A stretch of 64,000 nucleotides of DNA from an uncultured Tenacibaculum sp. (GTDB lineage Bacteria; Bacteroidota; Bacteroidia; Flavobacteriales; Flavobacteriaceae): positions 1 to 64,000 of the forward strand of contig CAKZVD010000094.1 in assembly GCA_937922085.1 (NCBI GenBank). The letters run 5' to 3'. Position numbers and translations under genes: made by a program. This document shows, in pieces, positions 44,676-53,524 of the stretch (positions are counted from its first letter, which is position 1; each line of letters starts with the position of its first letter). The notes under the pieces were generated by a model. The model was given only the letters and a program-made list of their open reading frames with translations. It was not told the origin of the DNA and did no database searches.

Positions 44676-45330
44676 TGTTTTGTTCTTGTAATTCAAATAC
44701 TTCATTTTTTCCATTAGAATAAATTCTTTCATACTTCACTAAACCTTTATTCTTTTCAAAATAAGATGTTTGTGAAAATGTTATTAAATAAGATTTATTC
44801 ATGATATGATTTAGTTGCCCTTTTATAGGTTTAGATTCAAAAAAGTCTTTAAAAATAAGAGTCTTGTTTTCTTTTTTTAAAAATTCTCTTTTACGTTCAA
44901 CTTTAAAAATTATGCCATTATTTATGTATTCACCGGTATAAATGCTAGGTTCTTGTAGGTTCCATTTAATTAGATTTTTTTCTTGAGGATATAAATCTAT
45001 TATAAAAGGAAATTCTCCAGTTTTTTCTATAAATTTATAAGAAATTAATTCAGATCCAGTTTGAGTTACTTTTTCTATTATTTCATCTATAAATTCATTT
45101 TTTGAATTTAATCTCCTTGTTTTTATAAAATCAGTTGCTTTATTTTTTGAAATCTCCCACAATTGTATATTCTTTTTGTTTTTAGAGATAAAAGTTAAAG
45201 TTTCTTTTTCTATAAGAGGCGTTTTTAAATAAAAGGATTTTACTTTTAGTTCGTTAGAACAAGAACTAAGTTGTAAACTTATAATAAAAAGTAAAACTTT
45301 AAATGATCGAAATATCATAATTATGGACAC
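44668..45330 (-). CDS. Lipoprotein of unknown function
   Basis: A 220-residue lipoprotein with LQLSSCSN as lipobox (Cys about residue 24 from the first ATG; a second ATG four codons in is possible). Mature region is mostly beta with long charged loops. No family recognised. It follows the YjgN-like gene by 5 bp and overlaps the SDR gene by 8 bp, so it lies in the middle of a three-gene transcript. Confidence 0.7.
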   Translation of the reverse strand: MSIIMIFRSFKVLLFIISLQLSSCSNELKVKSFYLKTPLIEKETLTFISKNKKNIQLWEISKNKATDFIKTRRLNSKNEFIDEIIEKVTQTGSELISYKFIEKTGEFPFIIDLYPQEKNLIKWNLQEPSIYTGEYINNGIIFKVERKREFLKKENKTLIFKDFFESKPIKGQLNHIMNKSYLITFSQTSYFEKNKGLVKYERIYSNGKNEVFELQEQNNE

Positions 45331-45335
45331 AGACT

Positions 45336-46307
45336 TTATAAAAGATCTATATCTAAAAAGCTTAAAAAAGCTTCACCAGTAGTGTCGTTATAATCTTCGT
45401 AATTTACTTTTTGAATTTGATTTGTATGTAAACCTTCTTCAATTTCTATAAAACGAAACATAAAATTAAAAGTTCTTAAAGTTACCCATGGTGTAGCAAT
45501 ACCTAAAGTAAATACAATTAAAAGAAAATTCACAATTGCTAACTCAAAAATATCACCCGTTTTAGCATTGAATTTAAAGTTTACTTTATGACCATTTTGA
45601 GTAATTTCTGTATTCTCTGCATAAAAAGACCATACCTCTTTAAAGTACCAGAAAGAATAGATACCTAAGGTTAAAAAGAAAAGAAAAAAGAATCTTAAGT
45701 TCATCCAAAACAAAGTTTCTCCTTTACCTTTAAAGTCAAAAGATAAATTTCCAAAACGTAAATGACTAATTACATACTGACGAATATCAATGCTATACCA
45801 AGCACCATAAAGTCCTAAAGTAAGTATTGTTAATATAGTACCTATCATAGATTTCCAAAACAATTCCATTTTGTTTCCTAAATAAGTAAACCGAATATTT
45901 TTCCAAGTACTTTTAGAAGCTCTGTATTTTACGGCTCCATGAATGGCAAAAGGAATTACTAAAAAAGTAAATAAATATAAAAGCCCTAAAGAAATACTTG
46001 AAAGAAGAGCGTTTTCTTGAGCAAAACTATAAATTAGAAAAGCATAAATGAAAACAAAAAGAACATAGACTTTAATAAAACCTTTAAAAACTTCTTTTCC
46101 TGTTCCCAAAAAATCAAAACGATGATTATCTAATTCTGTAGATTTATAATGATATTTTAAGATTTCAACCTTAGCCCAAGGATAATAAATTCCTAAAGTT
46201 AATATAGTTAAAGCAATGTTTTTGAAAAATATTAAAACAAATTCATTTCCTTTTCCAAAATAATTAAAACGCTTTTTATCGCTAAGTAAACTAGATATAG
46301 CCTGCAT
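45336..46307 (-). CDS. YjgN/DUF898 membrane protein
   Basis: A 323-residue polytopic membrane protein with three DUF898 units: FGKGNEFVLIFFKN, YLGNKMELFWKSM/FKGKGETLFWMNL and the matching hydrophobic helices and LTLGIY...W motifs (TLGIYYPWA, TLGLYGAWY, TLGIYSFWYF). E. coli YjgN is the prototype; function unknown. First gene of a leftward unit with a lipoprotein and an SDR gene, 5-8 bp apart or overlapping. Confidence 0.88.
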   Translation of the reverse strand: MQAISSLLSDKKRFNYFGKGNEFVLIFFKNIALTILTLGIYYPWAKVEILKYHYKSTELDNHRFDFLGTGKEVFKGFIKVYVLFVFIYAFLIYSFAQENALLSSISLGLLYLFTFLVIPFAIHGAVKYRASKSTWKNIRFTYLGNKMELFWKSMIGTILTILTLGLYGAWYSIDIRQYVISHLRFGNLSFDFKGKGETLFWMNLRFFFLFFLTLGIYSFWYFKEVWSFYAENTEITQNGHKVNFKFNAKTGDIFELAIVNFLLIVFTLGIATPWVTLRTFNFMFRFIEIEEGLHTNQIQKVNYEDYNDTTGEAFLSFLDIDLL

Positions 46308-46424
46308 GGTAATGTATTCAATATAATGAACTCAAATGTCTTGTTTTATTTTATCTTTTACAACTTTTCCTTTCTTTTAACATGAAATTTAATACTTTTA
46401 GATTTCTAAAAAAACAAACTTATA

Positions 46425-47705
46425 ATGAAAAAACAATATATTTTTTATGTATTGCTATTTACAGTTCAGGGATTAGTAGCACAAATTTCTCATATTTTAT
46501 GTGGTAAATTATTAGATACTAAATCGGGTGAATTAAAAAGTGAACAAACAATTGTTATTGTAAATAACGAGGTTTATAAAGTGATGGATGGCTACAAAAT
46601 GCCTAAAAATAAATCAGATAAAGTAATTGATTTAAAATCGAAAGTAGTATTGCCTGGGTTAATAGATATGCATGTACATATTGAGCAAGAATTTGGACCT
46701 AGAACAAGGTTGAATGGATATATTTTAGATGAAGCTGATATTGCTTTTAACTCTGTTGGGTTTGCTAAAACTACTTTATTAAAAGGATTTACTACTGTAA
46801 GAGATTTAGGAGGAACGGGAGTGAATATATCTATAAGAAAAGCGATTGATGCAGGTAAAATACCAGGACCAAGAGTTTTTACGGCAGGTAAAGCATTAGC
46901 GAGTACTGGAGGACACGCAGATCCTACAAACGGGAGTAGTAGAATTTTAAGAGGAAACCCTGGGCCAAAAGAAGGGGTAGTAAATAGTATTGAAGATGCT
47001 AAAAAAGCAGTACGTCAACGTTATAAAAACGGAGCAGATTGTATTAAGATTACTGCAACGGGTGGCGTGTTATGTGTTGCTAAAAGTGGTGATAATCCTC
47101 AATTTACTATTGAAGAAGTAAAAGCAATTTGTGATATGGCAAAAGATTATGGAATGCATGTTGCCGCACATGCACATGGAGATGATGGAATGCAAAGAGC
47201 TGTTTTAGGTGGTGTAAAAACAATTGAACATGGTACTTATATGAGTGAAGGTACTATGGATTTAATGAAGAAACATAATGCGTATTTAGTACCAACAATT
47301 ACCGCAGGTAAAGAGGTAGAAGAAAAAGCAAAGGTAGCAGGATATTATCCTGCAATTGTAGTTCCAAAGGCATTAGCTGTGGGGCCACAAATTCAAGGAA
47401 CTTTTGCAAAAGCATATAAAAGAGGAGTAGGAATTGCTTTTGGTACCGATGCAGGTGTTTATAGACATGGAGATAATGCCAAAGAGTTTGGGTTTATGGT
47501 GGAAGCAGGAATGCCTGCAATTGAAGCAATACAATCGGCAACCATAACTAATGCTAAGATTTTAAAAATGGAAAAAGAAGTAGGGCAGATTGCAAAAGGT
47601 TTTTATGCAGATATTATTGCAGTAGATGAAGATCCTACTAAAAATGTAAAAACATTAGAAAATGTTGTTTTTGTAATGAAAAATGGAGTGGTTTATAAGG
47701 ATTAA
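46425..47705 (+). CDS. Exported amidohydrolase
   Basis: A 426-residue metal-dependent hydrolase of the amidohydrolase superfamily (imidazolonepropionase/prolidase-like). A signal peptide (about residues 1-19) is followed by DMHVHIE at residues 81-87 (two His ligands at 83 and 85), a conserved lysine segment DCIKITATGG (likely carbamylated Lys), HAHGDDG, IEHGTYM and FGTDAGVY, completing the metal-ligand set. Members hydrolyse peptides of proline or other dipeptides, and related amides; here the enzyme is periplasmic. Single gene, immediately followed by the disrupted RNA methyltransferase. Confidence 0.92.
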   Translation: MKKQYIFYVLLFTVQGLVAQISHILCGKLLDTKSGELKSEQTIVIVNNEVYKVMDGYKMPKNKSDKVIDLKSKVVLPGLIDMHVHIEQEFGPRTRLNGYILDEADIAFNSVGFAKTTLLKGFTTVRDLGGTGVNISIRKAIDAGKIPGPRVFTAGKALASTGGHADPTNGSSRILRGNPGPKEGVVNSIEDAKKAVRQRYKNGADCIKITATGGVLCVAKSGDNPQFTIEEVKAICDMAKDYGMHVAAHAHGDDGMQRAVLGGVKTIEHGTYMSEGTMDLMKKHNAYLVPTITAGKEVEEKAKVAGYYPAIVVPKALAVGPQIQGTFAKAYKRGVGIAFGTDAGVYRHGDNAKEFGFMVEAGMPAIEAIQSATITNAKILKMEKEVGQIAKGFYADIIAVDEDPTKNVKTLENVVFVMKNGVVYKD

Positions 47706-47735
47706 TTACATAACAATAGTTAAGCATCATTAAAG

Positions 47736-48371
47736 ATGACTATAGAAAAATCAAATAGAGAAAATACAAATTCTAAATCCGACTTAAGAAAAAAAGCAGA
47801 TAAAGTGAAGGATTTGAGATGTGAAAATTTGATAGCAGTATTAGAGGAGCCAACTGACGTAAAAAATATAGCAACAGTTGTAAGAAATATAAATGCTCTT
47901 GGAGTTGAAAAGTTATATATTATAGATAGTAAAAAAAGATTACCATAAGAGTGGGAAGAAATGCGAGAACGGAAATCGTTATTGAAAACATCTGTTTCTG
48001 CTATAAAATGGAGTTTTGTTAAGACTTTTAAGAGTACTGAAAAATGTTTTGAGCATTTAAACAAAAATAGATTCATCTCCATTGTAACTTCACCACATAT
48101 TAAAGGGCAAAAAAACACTTTTCTTCATAATGGTAATTACACTCAAAAAAGATTAGCTGTTTGGTTTGGAAATGAATCTCGTGGTATTAGTGAATTAGCT
48201 GTTAAAAATGCTGTTGCATGTGTTCAAATACAAATGGCAGGAATAATAGAAAGCATGAATCTAGCAACAAGTACAGGAATAGTCCTCTATGAAATAACTA
48301 AACAACGAAGAGATTATCAAAGTAAAAATAAAAGAGGGAGAAAAATAGATCCTGAAATTACTGTTGAATAA
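47736..48371 (+). pseudogene. SpoU/TrmH-family RNA methyltransferase interrupted by in-frame TAA
   Basis: One continuous frame encodes a SpoU-type SAM-dependent 2'-O-ribose methyltransferase, except for a TAA at 47946-47948. The part before it has the family start (EEPTDVKNIATVVRNINALG) and ends SKKRLP; the part after it resumes in the same frame at EWEEMRERK and carries motif 2 (VWFGNESRGIS) and motif 3 (IQMAGIIESMNLATSTG). A single change from GAA, AAA or CAA would explain the stop. The second half has an ATG at 47961 but lacks the N-terminal half of the knot fold, so a split functional protein is unlikely. Confidence 0.88.
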
Positions 48372-48378
48372 AACTTAA

Positions 48379-48897
48379 ATGAAATTAAGAAAAGAGTTAA
48401 CACCCAATATAGAAATTGCTCGAAAACTGTATCCTGTAATAAAAAAGAAAATACTTGATTTCACTGATTTTTGGGATAATAGTCCAGATCATGCAATTTC
48501 AAGACATAAAGAATTAGAAGAAGAGTTACATAAACTAACAGGAAAAGATATCTCTAAATTTGATTTATGGGAGTATTGGGAAGCCGATGGTTTAGAAAAT
48601 CTAGCATTTAGAATCTCTCTTCCTAATCCTATTAAAATTTCAGATTTCAAAAAAGAAGAATTAAAAGAAGTTTTGATAAAAATAAATGTTTTTGAAGAGC
48701 CTACTATTGAAGATGAAAATGAGGAGTTTTTGATGTTACTTTGGGGGAATAAATCAGAATATTATAGAGCACTTTTAGAAGTGAATTTTAAAAAGTATGA
48801 TTTCAAATACTTTATTAGAAATAAAGATGAAAAAGGAAATTATTTTGAATATTCAGTAGATGAAATAATTGAGTTTTTATGGGAGAACAATTCTTGA
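48379..48897 (+). CDS. Acidic protein of unknown function
   Basis: A 172-residue acidic protein, no signal peptide or TM segment. It starts 7 bp after the methyltransferase frame. Helix-rich, with aromatic pairs (DFTDFWDN, YWEADGLENLAF). I do not recognise the family. Intact frame and tight spacing to neighbours support it as a real gene. Confidence 0.65.
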   Translation: MKLRKELTPNIEIARKLYPVIKKKILDFTDFWDNSPDHAISRHKELEEELHKLTGKDISKFDLWEYWEADGLENLAFRISLPNPIKISDFKKEELKEVLIKINVFEEPTIEDENEEFLMLLWGNKSEYYRALLEVNFKKYDFKYFIRNKDEKGNYFEYSVDEIIEFLWENNS

Positions 48898-48914
48898 TAA
48901 GATAAAAATAAAAA

Positions 48915-49634
48915 ATGAATATACTACAAAAAACAGCTAGAAGAATAATAAAAAAATCATTTGATATTTCTGTTTCGTTAATTGAATTCTTTAGCAAAAT
49001 GGAACCTTATAAAACAAAGGTTTCAGAATTAAGAAAACTTAAAAACGGAACTTTAGGAAAAGAAATAGCAAATTGTTTAGATATGCATAATTTAACTTTA
49101 GTGCCTAAGTTTGAAAGCCATGATTTAAAACATGTTTTACTAGATTATAAGATGACACCAGAGGATGAAATTAGAATGCAGGCTTTTATGATTGGAAACG
49201 GAAATTACTCAGTTCCTTCTTTTGCTATTTTAGTTTTTGGTGCTATTTTACTTCCTGATTTATGGCTAACTTTTTATTCAGATTTTAAAAAAGGAAGAAA
49301 AACTATTTGTATTTCGAAGTGGACAATTGAAAAGCACGCAAATCGAAATTTAAACGAATTAAGAAAAGAGTTGTTAAAATCTGAGTTTGAACAAAAAAGA
49401 ATATTTGATATGAAAAGTATTACTAAATTTGGAGCTTTTACTGCTATAATAGCAGGAGTATTTGGAATGTTATTTTGTTTACCATTTCTGTTTTCTTCGA
49501 ATATTGCTGATTTAATTGGTGCTGGGTTTCCTTTTGTAGGTGGTGCAATATTAGCTGTTGGTGGACTTTTAGCATTGTCTAATTTATCTAGTTTTAATAA
49601 AGATCAAGAGGTAACAAAAGTTATTGTTAGTTAG
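48915..49634 (+). CDS. Coq4-motif membrane-associated protein
   Basis: A 239-residue protein. Residues 69-85 (HDLKH followed by 11 residues and E) match the HDxxHx11E metal motif that defines the Coq4 family; the surrounding LTLVPKF and MQAFMIGNGN segments fit too. A C-terminal extension has two transmembrane segments (about residues 172-215). In mitochondria Coq4 decarboxylates and organises ubiquinone synthesis, but flavobacteria make menaquinone, so the role here must differ. Single gene between a hypothetical gene and a REP-like palindrome. Confidence 0.75.
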   Translation: MNILQKTARRIIKKSFDISVSLIEFFSKMEPYKTKVSELRKLKNGTLGKEIANCLDMHNLTLVPKFESHDLKHVLLDYKMTPEDEIRMQAFMIGNGNYSVPSFAILVFGAILLPDLWLTFYSDFKKGRKTICISKWTIEKHANRNLNELRKELLKSEFEQKRIFDMKSITKFGAFTAIIAGVFGMLFCLPFLFSSNIADLIGAGFPFVGGAILAVGGLLALSNLSSFNKDQEVTKVIVS

Positions 49635-49692
49635 TAATTTACTTAAGTGTGTGACAAAAATTAGTTTATATTTTTCAATAACTTGATTTTAA

Positions 49693-49725
49693 AGACCTCA
49701 CAGGTTTTTAAAACCTGTGAGGTCT
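49693..49725. repeat. REP-like palindrome
   Basis: Arms AGACCTCACAGGTTT (49693-49707) and AAACCTGTGAGGTCT (49711-49725) are perfect 15-bp inverted repeats with a 3-nt loop. Nearly identical palindromes are scattered in many flavobacterial genomes as far as I recall; it sits in a short intergenic gap and lacks a T-run, so it is better read as a dispersed repeat than as a terminator. Confidence 0.7.
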
Positions 49726-49794
49726 AAGTTTAAAAATATAATAATCAGTTTTTTACTTGAAATTGAGTTGTAAAAACAAAAAAAATATATTGAA

Positions 49795-50627
49795 ATGGAG
49801 TTTTTAAACGAAGAAGTACCAGGTAGTATTCCTATTAATTTTAAAGAAGACTTAATACCTAAAGATAAACTAATTCATAAAGGAATATTTAGTTCAGAAT
49901 TAAAAGAATATTATTATACTATTTCGAATAAAGACTTTACAAATTTTGAAGTTTTTGTAATTAAAAGAAATGCAGAAAATTGGTCTCAACCCCAAAAAGC
50001 ATTCTTTAACAGTGAATACGATGAGCATGGAATGAGTTTTTCACCAAATGGAGATACACTTTATTTTAGTTCAACAAGACCTGTTGAAATTGAAGGAGTT
50101 CTTTCTACATGGCACATTTGGAAATCAGATAAACATAATGGGAAGTGGAGCGAACCTGTTTTTGTAGATATTCCAAATTTGAGAACGAAATTAGTTTCTC
50201 ATCCAACAATTACCAATTCAGGAGTGTTATATTTTCAGTCGAGTAATTTAGATTTTAGTGAAATGGATATTTATCACTCAGAAAAAATAAATGAAAATTT
50301 AAAGACGCTGAAAAAGTTTCAATTTCAACCAATTTAGAAATAGGGAAATGTACCCCTTATGTTTCTCCGAAAGAAGATTATTTGATTTTTGCGGCAATAG
50401 GAAAAGAATTGGATTTAATGATTACTTATAATGACGGAAAAAGAAATTGGGTAAACACAAAAAGGTTGAATAATAAAATTAATAAAAACGGACAAGGAAA
50501 TCCGTATATAACACCAGATAATAAATATCTTTTTTTTACAACTGGTGAACATTTAGAGAAGGACTGGAAAATAAAATGGGTTCGTATAGAAGAAGAAATA
50601 GAAAATAAATCTTCCAACTCCCTTTAG
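49795..50627 (+). pseudogene. PD40/WD40-like beta-propeller protein, frameshifted
   Basis: Two frames encode one PD40-type propeller. The first (49795-50337) contains HGMSFSPNGDTLYFSSTRP and GVLYFQSSN blades, then drifts into a short tail. The second, read from about 50300, continues with KDAEKVSISTNLE, CTPYVSPKEDYLIF and YITPDNKYLFFTTGE to the stop at 50627. Adding one T to the T3 run near 50298-50300 restores a single protein of about 277 residues. There is no signal peptide: an in-frame TAA lies just upstream (49771-49773), although relatives are exported, so the 5' end may also be eroded. Confidence 0.82.
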
Positions 50628-50815
50628 GTAATGTGTTGATTTACTTTGGTGTAGGGATTGTTGTGCGAAATGTTTATCAGTATTTTATCTTTCAGTTATA
50701 GATACATCTTGAAAAAAATAATTTTCGGTTATTTTTCTATAATTTAAAGTAAATTATTTGTAACAAAATAGCTTTAAGAAGTACTAATAGAATAAGATAT
50801 AAAAGTTAAATTATT

Positions 50816-51811
50816 ATGTACAAATTAAATGTATTTTTTAGTAGGCATAATTTCATAATTGTACCTGCTTTCATGATCTTAGTATTAATTTACTTGTTAA
50901 AATCAAGTCATTATTCTCCTTTCTTAGCTAATTATATAGCATTAGATTTTTTAGCAATTATTCCTTTAACCTATTTTTTATTGATAAGAAAAACAAATAT
51001 TAATAAAATCACCATAGTATCGGTATTTGTATTGGGCCTTGTTTTATCAAGTTTATTGATACCTAAAGAGCATCAAGAAGTAGTTTCATTTGCTAAAAAC
51101 TATATTTTACCAATATTAGAAATAGGAGTGGTTAGTGTACTTTTTTATAAAGCAAGACATATTTATTTAGAATTTAAGAAAGAAAGGTCTAATCAAGATT
51201 TTTTCGATTCAATAAAGATAGCATGTAAAGAAATTTTACCTCCAAAAATTTCACATTTTTTAGCTACAGAAATTGCAGTACTATATTATGCTTTTTTTAG
51301 TTGGAAAGGAACAAAATTAAAATCAACAGATTATAGTTATCATAAAGAAGGAACTTACAATGGTGTCTTTTTAGGAATCATATTAATTGTAATAATAGAA
51401 ACTTTTGTTTTACATGTGTTATTAGAAAAATGGAATGTATACATAGCTTGGATAACAACTATTTTAAGTGCCTATACATTATTACAAGTAATTGCGTTGC
51501 TTAAATCTATTCGTAAAAGACCTATATATTTTGATAAAGAAAGTCAAAAAATAATTCTAAGATTTGGTTTTGTTGGTTTTGCAACCATAAATATGGAAAA
51601 CATAAAAAAAATAGAATTAACATCTAAAGATTTAGAAGATGAAAATAGCAATCACTTTTCTTTTTTAGGAACTTTAAGTGGACATAATACTGTTATACAT
51701 TTTAAAGAACCAATTGAGTATGAATTCTTTTATGGAATGAAAAAAGAAACATTAGCACTGGCATTAATTATAGATAATAAATCAGAGTTTTTATCTATTT
51801 TAGAAGGGTAA
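50816..51811 (+). CDS. Polytopic membrane protein of unknown function
   Basis: A 331-residue protein with about six hydrophobic segments (from residues 12-30 to about 230) and a C-terminal beta-rich soluble domain of about 90 residues (FDKESQKIILRFG, FATINMENIKKIELTS, LSGHNTVIHFKEP). The tail resembles PH-like bacterial domains attached to a membrane region. No named family recognised. A bidirectional hairpin follows. Confidence 0.7.
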   Translation: MYKLNVFFSRHNFIIVPAFMILVLIYLLKSSHYSPFLANYIALDFLAIIPLTYFLLIRKTNINKITIVSVFVLGLVLSSLLIPKEHQEVVSFAKNYILPILEIGVVSVLFYKARHIYLEFKKERSNQDFFDSIKIACKEILPPKISHFLATEIAVLYYAFFSWKGTKLKSTDYSYHKEGTYNGVFLGIILIVIIETFVLHVLLEKWNVYIAWITTILSAYTLLQVIALLKSIRKRPIYFDKESQKIILRFGFVGFATINMENIKKIELTSKDLEDENSNHFSFLGTLSGHNTVIHFKEPIEYEFFYGMKKETLALALIIDNKSEFLSILEG

Positions 51812-51831
51812 CATCAGATTGTTATTAATGA

Positions 51832-51872
51832 AAAAAGAACTACTTGTTAAAAACAAATAGTTCTTTTTATAC
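51832..51872. terminator. Bidirectional terminator
   Basis: Arms 51832-51848 and 51852-51868 pair over about 17 bp with one mismatch or wobble and have A5/T5 ends. It follows the membrane protein gene and also lies downstream of the leftward beta-helix gene. Confidence 0.8.
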
Positions 51873-51994
51873 AAACCAAATTAACTATATATAATCTATA
51901 ATGAAACTTTGATATAAAGTTACTGGAATTGTTCCTTCATCTTTTTTTATTTCGATGAATGGAAGGCTTTGTACAGATTAACTAAAAAAATAGG

Positions 51995-53524
51995 TTAGTT
52001 AAATGAAATATGTTGGTATGCACCTATATCAGGGTTTGTCCTAACTACTCCTAAAATATCTATTGCAACAGAACTTGGTAATGCTTTATTTATAGCATCA
52101 CTTTTTTCTCCAATTATAAAATCTTCGCTAAAGGAATCTCTAAAATCAACAGTACCATTTAAAACAATGTTATTGTAATGTGTAGTGTCATTAAAATCTA
52201 ATTCATTATTGTTTTCAAAAGAATTATTAAAATCATCAAATTTAATTAGACAATTTGTTATGTTATAATTAAATAAACTTCCATCAACTTTATCTAAAAT
52301 AAATTCTACATTATTATTTCCATCAATAATACAGTTTGTAAAAGAAGCATTATTTAAATCGTGTAATTCAACAACTTGTTGCCCGTTTTCATCATTAAAA
52401 ATGAAGAAATTATTAATTAAAACAGTAGGTAATGGTCCGCTAGGAGATGTACGTAAACTATTATTCCAATAATTAGCAAACGTACTATGTGTAAAGTTAT
52501 AACTACCACCACCAGTACCTGCAAAAGAAACCTGACCAGCACTACCAATAACTACATTTTCACCATTAACACTAGTGTCTCTAGCTAAAATACCAAAGTT
52601 AGCATGGTTGTATATTTCTACGTTTTTTAATTGAAGAGTAGGAGTGGCTCCTGTATTTCCTTCAACCAATATTCCTATAACACCATTTTTTATTTGAGTA
52701 TGATTTAATTCATTGTTTTTACTACCATCTCTCATTAAAATAGCACCCCATTGCCCAGGTATTCTACTAAAAGAATCTTCTAATCTATCGCCTTCAAAAA
52801 TAACTTTTTCATCTAAAGTACCATTTACTTTTAAGCTAGCTTCTTTATCAATAATAAGTCCAGAGTCGTTATGAAAATGTATTCTAGCTCCTGGTTCTAT
52901 TGTGAGTGTTTTGTTATTAGATACAGCAGCATATCCATAAATAACATAGGGTTTGTCTTTTGTAAAAGTAAGTTCTGAATCTTCTAAAAAACGACCTTTA
53001 ATAGTTGTTGGTTGCCCATCAATTGTTAAGTTATCTATTTCCATAGAAATAGGATCTCTATCAGGGAAAATAAAAATAGCATCTTGTACCAGGGTAACTA
53101 AATCAACATCTTGTTGTTTATCACCATTATCAAATAAAATTTTATCAGTATACAAAGGGTTGGTAATCGTATTAAAATCGATGGTTGTTTCAACAAAAAC
53201 AAACATGCTGTCTTTAGCTAAAATTTCAATATCCTGAAAAACTTGCCCAGCAATACCATCTACATTTAAACGATAATTGGAAGTAATACCATTTTCTAAC
53301 TGTATTTTAGGAATCTTTATAGCATTATTACTACGATTATAAACTTTTAAATTATAGGTAGCAGAACCTATATTACTAAAAATAGTATCTAAAAAAACGG
53401 TGTCTTTAGAAAATTCTAATTCACCAAAGCTGTCAACAGTGCTAAAATCTTTTCTACAAGAACTAAAAGCAATAATTAAAGCAATGATAATAACAGGCTG
53501 TATCCACTTCCATTTCATATTCAT
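51995..53524 (-). CDS. Lipoprotein with right-handed beta-helix
   Basis: A 509-residue lipoprotein (IAFSSCRK, lipidated Cys about residue 23). Residues 30-150 are an Ig-like beta domain with the pattern GSATYNLKVYNRSN seen in choice-of-anchor domains. The rest is a parallel beta-helix: recurring GxxxxxFEG, NELNHTQIKNGVIGILVEG and TNCIIDGNNN turns, ending in DIGAYQH, a motif shared with choice-of-anchor Q proteins. Likely surface-exposed glycan-binding or lyase-like protein; no catalytic residues assigned. Its ATG overlaps the stop of the glutaminyl cyclase gene by 1 nt. Confidence 0.82.
   Translation of the reverse strand: MNMKWKWIQPVIIIALIIAFSSCRKDFSTVDSFGELEFSKDTVFLDTIFSNIGSATYNLKVYNRSNNAIKIPKIQLENGITSNYRLNVDGIAGQVFQDIEILAKDSMFVFVETTIDFNTITNPLYTDKILFDNGDKQQDVDLVTLVQDAIFIFPDRDPISMEIDNLTIDGQPTTIKGRFLEDSELTFTKDKPYVIYGYAAVSNNKTLTIEPGARIHFHNDSGLIIDKEASLKVNGTLDEKVIFEGDRLEDSFSRIPGQWGAILMRDGSKNNELNHTQIKNGVIGILVEGNTGATPTLQLKNVEIYNHANFGILARDTSVNGENVVIGSAGQVSFAGTGGGSYNFTHSTFANYWNNSLRTSPSGPLPTVLINNFFIFNDENGQQVVELHDLNNASFTNCIIDGNNNVEFILDKVDGSLFNYNITNCLIKFDDFNNSFENNNELDFNDTTHYNNIVLNGTVDFRDSFSEDFIIGEKSDAINKALPSSVAIDILGVVRTNPDIGAYQHISFN

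Noticed and set aside
47946..47948. TAA as recoded codon or readthrough signal
   Set aside because: TAA is not known to encode selenocysteine or pyrrolysine, and no conserved context is visible; a nonsense mutation is simpler.
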